A DNA stretch of 5,567 nucleotides from Endomicrobium sp. (GTDB taxonomy: Bacteria; Elusimicrobiota; Endomicrobiia; Endomicrobiales; Endomicrobiaceae): NCBI GenBank assembly GCA_031277075.1, contig JAISLV010000138.1, positions 1-5,567 on the forward strand. The letters run 5' to 3'. The notes under the pieces were generated by a model. It saw nothing but the letters and a program-made list of their open reading frames with translations. It searched no databases and had not been told where the DNA came from. A program made the translations under genes and the position numbers. Within the stretch, counting starts at the first letter, position 1; every line of letters begins with the position of its first letter. Of the stretch, positions 1 through 5,200 are shown piece after piece.

Positions 1-26
1 GCGCAAATAAAAAAACTTTTTTTCAT
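1..26 (-). CDS. Possible start of a truncated secreted-protein gene
   Basis: An ATG at 26-24 on the minus strand opens a frame reading M-K-K-S-F-F-I-C before the window ends. Two lysines followed by a hydrophobic run is how a Sec signal peptide begins, so an exported or membrane protein is plausible. It lies downstream of, and on the same strand as, the flavin reductase gene, 110 bases past its stop. A TATACT hexamer sits 8 bases before the ATG and there is no Shine-Dalgarno. Only eight complete codons are visible, so the gene call itself is tentative and no function can be given. Confidence 0.35.
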
Positions 27-34
27 AGTAAAAT

Positions 35-40
35 AGTATA
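35..40 (-). promoter_or_regulatory. Candidate -10 element (TATACT) before the left-edge gene
   Basis: The minus strand reads TATACT, five of six matches to the sigma-70 -10 consensus, ending 8 bases before the ATG at 26. No good -35 hexamer lies 16-18 bases upstream; the 17-base position reads GTAAAG. Initiation from here would give a leader of only one or two bases. The region is AT-rich, so a chance match is possible. Confidence 0.3.
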
Positions 41-122
41 ACAAATTTAAAGCAAAACTTTACCGCGCCCGCTTGTGAAATTTTTTTTGCGGAAATAAGT
101 TTTATGCCATATACGCCAAGGG

Positions 123-140
123 ATAATTTAGAAAAATTAT
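123..140. repeat. AT-only inverted repeat at the flavin reductase stop codon
   Basis: ATAATTT (123-129) and AAATTAT (134-140) are perfect 7-base arms around a 4-base loop. The stop codon of the minus-strand gene lies inside the second arm. With no G-C pairs and no following T-run in either direction it is not a convincing terminator. It could mark an mRNA 3' end or be chance in AT-rich DNA. Confidence 0.3.
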
Positions 141-652
141 AGCGGTTTTTGTATATAAGTAGGCGCGTTTTTTGAAGTTAAGCCGCCTTTAATTTTGTGA
201 TAATAATCGTAGGTCATAGCGTTTTTTGACCGGTCAATAATTTTCATATCTGAAACTTCCGCTATAAATAAAATATGCGTCGTCAAATTGATTTTATTTT
301 TTACCTCAAGCTCATAAATCGCCGTTGCGTAAGACGTTATGGCGGGCGTGCCGTTTTGCATAACAATATATTCTACATTTGAAAATTTGTCGGTATTTCT
401 GCCCGACTGAAACCCGAATTTTCCCATAAATTTAAAAGGAGCGTCTTCTGAAAGAGAAGAAATTGCAAGTTTTCCAGAGCCTTCAAGCAGTTCGCATGTA
501 AAATTTTGCTTTGATAAACTCGCCGCAAATTGAATAGGGTTTGAAGTTATTTGAAAAACGCAGTTTGCAAGCTGGGCGCTTTTTTTGCCGTCAAATTGAG
601 AAGAAACTATATAAACTCCGTATTGTATTTTCTGTAAAGCGTTAATGTCCAA
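137..652 (-). CDS. Flavin reductase-like FMN-binding split-barrel protein
   Basis: This protein resembles the flavin reductase-like domain family (FMN-binding split barrel), especially the N-terminal half of the high-molecular-weight rubredoxin of anaerobes, which passes electrons from NAD(P)H to flavodiiron proteins. Seen in the 171-residue product: the N-terminal LQKIQYGVYIVSS (6-18), FQITSNP (33-39) followed by a strand and SKQNFT (47-52), FGFQSGRNTDKF (79-90), THILFIAEVSD (125-135) and the family-typical end KGGLTSKNAPTY (155-166). It stops five residues after APTY, where the rubredoxin domain would begin, so this is the stand-alone form. The frame opens at a TTG at 676, but a TTG at 652 lies 5 bases after a perfect AGGAGG and is preferred. 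It follows the DNA glycosylase gene after 77 bases on the same strand and may be co-transcribed. The family is well supported; the physiological substrate and electron partner are unknown. Confidence 0.85.
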   Translation of the reverse strand: MDINALQKIQYGVYIVSSQFDGKKSAQLANCVFQITSNPIQFAASLSKQNFTCELLEGSGKLAISSLSEDAPFKFMGKFGFQSGRNTDKFSNVEYIVMQNGTPAITSYATAIYELEVKNKINLTTHILFIAEVSDMKIIDRSKNAMTYDYYHKIKGGLTSKNAPTYIQKPL

Positions 653-657
653 TGCTG

Positions 658-663
658 CCTCCT
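658..663 (-). promoter_or_regulatory. Shine-Dalgarno AGGAGG that sets the TTG start
   Basis: The minus strand reads AGGAGG, then CAGCA, then TTG (652-650). This is a full match to the anti-Shine-Dalgarno with a 5-base spacer. It makes 652 a better start than the upstream TTG at 676, which has no such element before it. It is the strongest ribosome-binding site in the window. Confidence 0.75.
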
Positions 664-687
664 GTTTTACTGTCAAAATGACTGTTG

Positions 688-728
688 CGGCGAAAAAATT
701 TTGTTTTTGTTTAAAATCTTATACGCCG
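688..728 (-). other. Long imperfect hairpin between ogg and the flavin reductase gene
   Basis: On the minus strand, CGGCG (728-724) pairs with CGCCG (692-688). Inside this, ATTTT and AAAAT pair around a 10-base A-rich loop, and the intervening TATAAG/TTTTT segments form mostly A-U and G-U pairs with a mismatch and a bulge. It begins one base after the ogg stop codon. No U-run follows the closing arm, so it is not a standard terminator. It could be an attenuator, an RNA-processing site or an mRNA 3'-end stabiliser. Confidence 0.4.
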
Positions 729-729
729 A

Positions 730-1428
730 TTATTTAAAAATTCCTCCGGATTCTTTGCACCATAAAAGCATATCCAAATGTCCCATGGGAATGCCTGTTT
801 GCTTTGAAAAATCCTGCATGCATTTTTCAATTTTAAAATAAATTTTTGGGCTTAAAGTTTGCGGAATTTCAGCTATCGCGCCAAGTTTTTTTAAATTTTT
901 AAGAATATGTCTGTCAAGTATTGCCAGCTCTTTGCCTATTCCGATATTTCTTAAAAAATGTCCCGCTTCTTTATATCCTATTCCTTTAATATTTTTTATA
1001 AGCCACGCTCTAAGTTCATAAATATCGTCAAACGATTTCAATTTTTCTTTAATTTTCATTTTACCGTTTTGAGTAAATAGGTTTCTTGCAGCGATTAAAT
1101 AGCCTGCTTTATTGTTTCTAAAGCGCACTTTATTTATTTTAGCGGCTATTTCTTCAGGGGAAGACGTAAAAATCATATTGTTTGCGGCAAGCTCGTTTAC
1201 AGCAGCCCAGCACGAAACCGCCTTGCTTTGCGGCGTAAAAAGACAAAAAGCAAGCTCGGCAAAAATTTCTTCTTCGCCGGCATTTCTCCAAACTTCGTCG
1301 AAATGTTTCTCTCTTTGTTCAATTAAAGGTTTAACTTTTTTCCAAAAGTTTTTCAAATCCGCCGACGTTTCAACATTTTGCGTAGGCGTTTGAATAAAAT
1401 CAATTTTTATAAGAGGATTTGTTTTCAT
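730..1428 (-). CDS. ogg: N-glycosylase/DNA lyase, 8-oxoguanine DNA glycosylase (Ogg2 type)
   Basis: A bifunctional base-excision repair enzyme that cuts out 8-oxoguanine and nicks the abasic site, from the small Ogg2 clade (Methanocaldococcus and Thermotoga Ogg). In the 232-residue product, a helical N-terminal part with the conserved FAELAFCLFTPQSKA (56-70) is followed by the helix-hairpin-helix IKGIGYKEAGHFLRNIG (147-163) with the expected catalytic Lys153, then AILDRHIL (169-176) with the expected catalytic Asp172. The protein ends in GGIFK; a C-terminal lysine is the known Ogg2 determinant for telling 8-oxoG from G. The frame continues upstream to a TTG at 1503, but those 25 residues are a translation of the A-rich lexA promoter strand, and the ATG at 1428 gives a length closer to the family's. 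No Shine-Dalgarno precedes it. It is divergent from lexA, with 117 bases between the starts, and precedes the flavin reductase gene. Identification is firm; the exact start is less certain. Confidence 0.92.
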   Translation of the reverse strand: MKTNPLIKIDFIQTPTQNVETSADLKNFWKKVKPLIEQREKHFDEVWRNAGEEEIFAELAFCLFTPQSKAVSCWAAVNELAANNMIFTSSPEEIAAKINKVRFRNNKAGYLIAARNLFTQNGKMKIKEKLKSFDDIYELRAWLIKNIKGIGYKEAGHFLRNIGIGKELAILDRHILKNLKKLGAIAEIPQTLSPKIYFKIEKCMQDFSKQTGIPMGHLDMLLWCKESGGIFK

Positions 1429-1438
1429 ATCGGCATTT

Positions 1439-1444
1439 ATTATA
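1439..1444 (-). promoter_or_regulatory. Candidate -10 (TATAAT) of the ogg promoter
   Basis: The minus strand has a perfect TATAAT ending 10 bases before the ogg ATG. The best -35 at an allowed distance is a poor TTTATT (1463-1468, 18-base spacer) in an A/T tract. Transcription from it would start about 3-5 bases before the ATG, which agrees with the absence of a Shine-Dalgarno. A chance match in AT-rich sequence cannot be excluded. Confidence 0.4.
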
Positions 1445-1487
1445 GCAATTTTTTTTAAGACAAATAAAAAAAACAAATAAAAAACTA

Positions 1488-1517
1488 TTGACAAAGGATA
1501 CAATAGTATTCTAAAAT
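1488..1517 (+). promoter_or_regulatory. lexA promoter, sigma-70 type
   Basis: A consensus TTGACA (1488-1493) is followed after 18 bases by TAAAAT (1512-1517), five of six matches to TATAAT. The predicted transcription start is near 1524, giving a leader of about 22 bases with room for the Shine-Dalgarno at 1535. It is the best promoter in the window. The spacer contains the dyad described separately, so repressor binding there would block RNA polymerase. Confidence 0.8.
1496..1511. promoter_or_regulatory. Candidate LexA operator in the lexA promoter spacer
   Basis: GGATACAATAGTATTC is an imperfect dyad: ATAC (1498-1501) and GTAT (1506-1509) are perfect 4-base arms around AATA, and the outermost G/C also match. 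It lies between the -35 and -10 hexamers of lexA, where autoregulatory LexA sites often sit. LexA operators differ between phyla (GAAC-N4-GTTC in Bacillus, CTGT-N8-ACAG in E. coli), so a different half-site with N4 spacing is possible. This is an inference from position and symmetry; no second copy is seen in the window. Confidence 0.4.
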
Positions 1518-1534
1518 AATAAAAATTCGCGCGC

Positions 1535-1540
1535 GGAGGG
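1535..1540 (+). promoter_or_regulatory. lexA ribosome-binding site
   Basis: GGAGGG lies 5 bases before the ATG at 1546, supporting that start. Confidence 0.7.
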
Positions 1541-1545
1541 CTTGT

Positions 1546-2139
1546 ATGGAGAAATTGACTGAAAAGCAGCAGGCGGTTTTTGATTTTATCGAAAATTTTT
1601 ATTTGGAAAACGGGTCAATGCCCACTATAAGGGAAATAGCCTCTCATTTTAAAATAACTATAGGTCCCGTTCAAAAATACCTTCAGGTTCTTGAGAAGAA
1701 AGGACGTTTAAGCAAAAAAGATTCCATTTCAAGAGGGCTTGAAATAATCGGACGGAAAAAATTCGTTCCTGTTCCCGTTATGGGCAGCGTTCACGCGGGA
1801 ACTTTTTTAGAGCCTGTTGCGGACAGGCAGGATTATGTCTATATTAATACCGATATTACAAGAAGTATGGAATGTTTTGCTTTAAAAGTAAGGGGCGACA
1901 GTATGGAACCTTCAGGCATTGTTGAGGGCGACACGGTAGTAATATCAAAAAACAGCCCAATATCAAACGGAGATATAGCGGTAGTTTTAGTTGACGGCGA
2001 AGCCGCAATAAAAGTTTATAATAAAATAGACGGAAAAGTTTGTTTGAGGTCTACTAATCAATTATACCCTCCGATATATCCTAAAAATTATAAAATTTTA
2101 GGAAAACTCATTTATCTTTTAAGAGAATACAAAGATTGA
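1546..2139 (+). CDS. lexA: LexA, SOS-response transcriptional repressor
   Basis: The repressor of the SOS DNA-damage regulon. It binds operators as a dimer and cleaves itself when RecA filaments form. The product is 197 residues (E. coli LexA is 202). An N-terminal winged helix-turn-helix (about 1-68) starts EKLTEKQQAVFDFI and includes SMPTIREIASHF and the recognition-helix region KITIGPVQKYLQVLEKKG, ending at SRGLEI. The C-terminal S24-type autoprotease has the scissile Ala84-Gly85 in GSVHAGTF, the nucleophile Ser119 in VRGDSMEPSGIVEGD and the general base Lys156 in GEAAIKVY; these fall at the same numbers as in E. coli. All catalytic elements are present, so the protein should be cleavable. 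The ATG follows a good Shine-Dalgarno and a strong promoter with a possible autoregulatory operator. It stands alone on its strand, divergent from ogg and 118 bases before the autotransporter gene. Confidence 0.97.
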   Translation: MEKLTEKQQAVFDFIENFYLENGSMPTIREIASHFKITIGPVQKYLQVLEKKGRLSKKDSISRGLEIIGRKKFVPVPVMGSVHAGTFLEPVADRQDYVYINTDITRSMECFALKVRGDSMEPSGIVEGDTVVISKNSPISNGDIAVVLVDGEAAIKVYNKIDGKVCLRSTNQLYPPIYPKNYKILGKLIYLLREYKD

Positions 2140-2140
2140 C

Positions 2141-2177
2141 GCCGCTTGCGGCTTAGATACGACCATTTGGTTTTTTT
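2141..2177 (+). terminator. Possible weak lexA terminator
   Basis: Directly after the lexA stop, GCCGC-TT-GCGGC (2141-2152) can form a short GC-rich hairpin closed by a stable cUUg-type loop. A second small dyad, ACCATTTGGT (2162-2171), overlaps the start of a seven-T run (2171-2177). The T-run is 18 bases from the strong hairpin and directly behind the weak one, so neither alone is a classical intrinsic terminator. Together with a separate downstream promoter they make termination here likely but not shown. Confidence 0.4.
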
Positions 2178-2201
2178 GAAATTTCACATATCTATTTCAA
2201 A
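2175..2201. repeat. Inverted repeat TTTGAAAT/ATTTCAAA upstream of the autotransporter promoter
   Basis: TTTGAAAT (2175-2182) and ATTTCAAA (2194-2201) are perfect 8-base inverted arms 11 bases apart. The repeat ends 16 bases before the putative -35 of the autotransporter gene, where an activator or repressor could bind. The first arm overlaps the T-run after lexA, so an RNA role at the lexA mRNA 3' end is the alternative. Confidence 0.35.
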
Positions 2202-2216
2202 TTTATTGTTAAATCG

Positions 2217-2230
2217 CTTGTAAAAACAAG
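2217..2230. promoter_or_regulatory. Operator-like palindrome CTTGT-AAAA-ACAAG
   Basis: This is a perfect 5-base dyad with a 4-base centre, overlapping the putative -35 hexamer (2218-2223) of the autotransporter promoter. A dimeric regulator bound here would compete with RNA polymerase. It differs from the dyad in the lexA promoter, so LexA is not implied. No regulator is encoded nearby apart from lexA. Confidence 0.35.
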
Positions 2231-2246
2231 AAAAACTATTTAGAAT
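2218..2246 (+). promoter_or_regulatory. Putative autotransporter promoter
   Basis: TTGTAA (2218-2223; four of six matches to TTGACA), a 17-base spacer, then TAGAAT (2241-2246; five of six matches to TATAAT). The predicted start of transcription is near 2253, only about 5 bases before the ATG at 2258, and no Shine-Dalgarno precedes that ATG. The mRNA would therefore be nearly leaderless. Confidence 0.55.
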
Positions 2247-2257
2247 ATTACCTAATT

Positions 2258-5200
2258 ATGAAAATAATAATCAAATTTATTATTATATGCGTTTTTTTGT
2301 CTTGTTTAAGCTGTTCGGTTTACGCTTTTGATTTTACCAGTCAAGAGATTGTAGATGGTTCATTTACGCATATAGACACTTGGAGCGACAATAAAGGCGT
2401 TTTTTTTGGTTTTAGTACCGATGCCTACAAGACCATTCAAATAAAATCTTCCGCAACTGTCACAATAGCGTCTATAACTTTAGAATCGGATATTTCAGAA
2501 AATCGCAGGCTTAAGGCTGTAAACAATAACAGATTTTTAAATTTTACGGCGGAAAATTCAAGCGTTACTCTCAAAAATATAACTTTTAGAGAAGGAAGTT
2601 ATGACGGAAACGATACAGAAGGCGGCGGGGCGTTGCGCCATATTGGAACCGGTATTTTATACTTAGACGGGGATTTTGCTTTTGAATACAATAAAACTTC
2701 CGTTTATGGAGGAGCTATATACTCAAGCGGAAGCGTAACCGTTTCAGGCAATGCCGAGTTTAAAAACAATATATCGGGCGGCAATTACGGCGGCGGAGCG
2801 ATATATGCGGCGGGCGATATACTTTTTAGTTCCGGCAGTCAAGCGAATTTTTCTTTAAATGAAGGCGGAGCGGGCGGGGCTTTATTTTCCTTAAACGGTT
2901 CTGTTATTTTTAACGGCGGAACGGTTATGGAAGGTAACATTGCTGTGGGAGCCAACATCGAAGATACAGATAATACATACCTTTACGGCGCAGGCGGAGC
3001 TATTTATTCTTCTGGGTCTATACAATTTGCGTCTGAGATAGATACTGTGGTGATATCGTCAAACGCTTCTTCTGGACTTGGTCACGGAGGCGCTTTATTT
3101 GCAGGAAGCAGCGTATCTTTTGCAGGCGGCGTGTTGATAGAAAAAAATCACGCGCAACAAGGGTCAGGAGGGAACACTTATAACGGCGGAGCCATATACG
3201 CTAGTGAAGACGTTGTTTTTTTATCATCTTCTGGGGATGTTAAAATCAGTTCCAATTATGCCTCAGGTTCGGGCGGAGCTGTTTTTTCAAGCGGCAGCAT
3301 AGTTTTTACAGGCGAGGCAAAAATTATAGGAAATTATTCAGTTTCAGGTTCAGGCGGGGCGCTTTGGGCTAAAGATAATATTTCTATTAGCACCGCGTTA
3401 ACTTTTACAGTTGTTGAAATATCTTCAAACCAAGCATATGAATCGGGTTTTGGCGGCGCTCTTTTTTCAGAGACTGGAATAGTGAGCATAGAAGGGTATT
3501 TGATCGCGCGCGGCAATACAGCTAACTCCGGAGGATTTGTTTATGCTCCTCATATAGATATTAACGGCGGCGAAATTCTAAACAATGTCGCGTTAAGCTC
3601 TGGAGGAGCTATTTATATATTCGGAGACGCGTTCACTAATTATGCGTCTCAAATATCCGCCTTAAACAGCAATGTTTTATTTTCAGGCAATACGGCGGGG
3701 GATGTGAGAAACGATATTTTTATGGACGCTTCAAACAATGATGTAACGCTGCGTTTAAACGCCGCCAGCCGCTCGTATTCAATAACTTTTGACGGCGGAA
3801 TTAAAAGCTCTACGGGGTCTGCTTCTACTTCTACTGTCTACAAAGAAGGGGCGGGCAATTTGATTTTAAACGGCGACAACTATATAGGGAATTTTAAAGT
3901 TAACGAAGGAACTGTGACTTTTGGAGCTTCTTCTTCTTTTATAGCCGACACAGTAGATATTGACAAATCTTTTATAGATTTCAGAAATTTAAACGCAAGC
4001 GACGAATTGCAAGTAAATTCAACGTTTATTTCAACGCGCGGCGCGACTGTTTATTTAGATATTGATTCTGACAGCGGTCGTTCTGACGTAATAATAAGTT
4101 CGTCGGCGCAGCTTGACGGAACTTTTATAAAAATAGGTTTAAGCGGGGTTGACGCAAGTTCGCAGACATATACAATCGTTTCTCTTCAAAATTCCGGAAC
4201 GGGACAAATACAAATTGACAAGACAAACGGCGATTTTGATAATATCAACGGGACTAGCGCTATGACAAGAGTGAATGTAATAGTTTTATACGACAGTTTA
4301 GCAGAAAATTATAATAGTAATTGGAAAAGGATTGATTTAGAAATAAAAATAGACCAGCTAAACGTTTTGCCCGGTCTTACGGACAATCAGCTTCAAAACG
4401 CGCTTGTTCTTGACAGAGATTACGGGACGGCAAAAGGCGATTTGTTCTATATTATAGACACAATAGACAGAATGAGCGGCGTTGAGCAAAAAAAGAACGC
4501 TTTAAACGATTTGTCAGCCCATATTTACGCAAACGTCATAACTCTTCCCGCTTTAAACTGGTCTAAAAATAATATTTTCCCAAGACTTGACAAGGGATAC
4601 TTTAGTTTTAGCGAAGAACTTTTAAAGAGAAACGCATGGGTTCAAGGGTTTGTCTCTTCCGATAAATACGAGGGCGACGTCAATTCTCCCGGAGATTTTA
4701 AAGCCGATACGAGCGGTTTTCAAACAGGGTTTGACACTATGAAAAACGACAGGCAAATATTTGGCATAACGGCAGGATATTCCGATACGGGCGTTTCGCA
4801 AAATGCCGACAAAATAGATATGACGGCTTACAATATAGGCGGTTACGGCGCGTATTTCTTTGACAACGCTTTTGACGTAAAATTTATGTTTATCGGGGCA
4901 AGGCAAAATTACGATTCCAAAAGGCAAGTGAGATATTTACAAAGAACCGCGCAATCCGATTTTACGGGATTAAGTTTAAACTCAAGCGTTTTAGGCTCAT
5001 ATGACTGGTATTATAAAAACGGAATATATTTTAAGCCGTCTGCGGGTTTTGATTTTTCTTTTGTTTCCCGTCAGGAATTTACAGAAACTGGAGCTGAAAG
5101 CGCGGATTTAAAAATATATTCTGGTTCATACAGCCGCTTGAACGCTTTAATAGGTTTTGAAGCTAATAACGGTTATGAAGGAAATTTTAAATGGCATTGC

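Noticed and set aside
671..677. TTGACA on the minus strand as a -35 for the flavin reductase gene
   Set aside because: No -10 hexamer lies 15-19 bases downstream; the motif is followed by the Shine-Dalgarno and the coding sequence. It is probably chance.
1112..1393. Plus-strand open frame opposite ogg
   Set aside because: It lies wholly antisense to a confidently identified enzyme, has no Shine-Dalgarno or recognisable motifs, and is a shadow of the coding strand.
1429..1503. Hydrophobic N-terminal extension of the Ogg frame that looks like a membrane anchor
   Set aside because: It begins at an unsupported TTG inside the lexA promoter, is the translation of an A-rich tract, and makes the protein longer than the cytosolic Ogg2 family.
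1546..2139. Phage CI-type repressor, and hence a prophage, instead of LexA
   Set aside because: The N-terminal winged helix is the LexA type, all catalytic positions coincide with E. coli LexA, and there are no phage genes around it.
2155..2168. ATAC half-site after lexA as a second LexA operator
   Set aside because: The partner arm GTAT is absent (GACCATTT follows), so there is no dyad.
2285..2330. Lipoprotein lipobox at the clustered cysteines (C11, C16, C19) of the autotransporter signal peptide
   Set aside because: The residues before each Cys (FLS and CLS) lack the usual Leu or equivalent at -3, and SVYA-F is a good signal peptidase I site, as expected for an autotransporter.
2585..3733. 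Recent tandem DNA duplication or phase-variable repeat tract in the autotransporter
   Set aside because: Repeats are visible at the protein level, but their DNA and spacing have diverged, and no long homopolymer or short tandem repeat suited to slippage is present.
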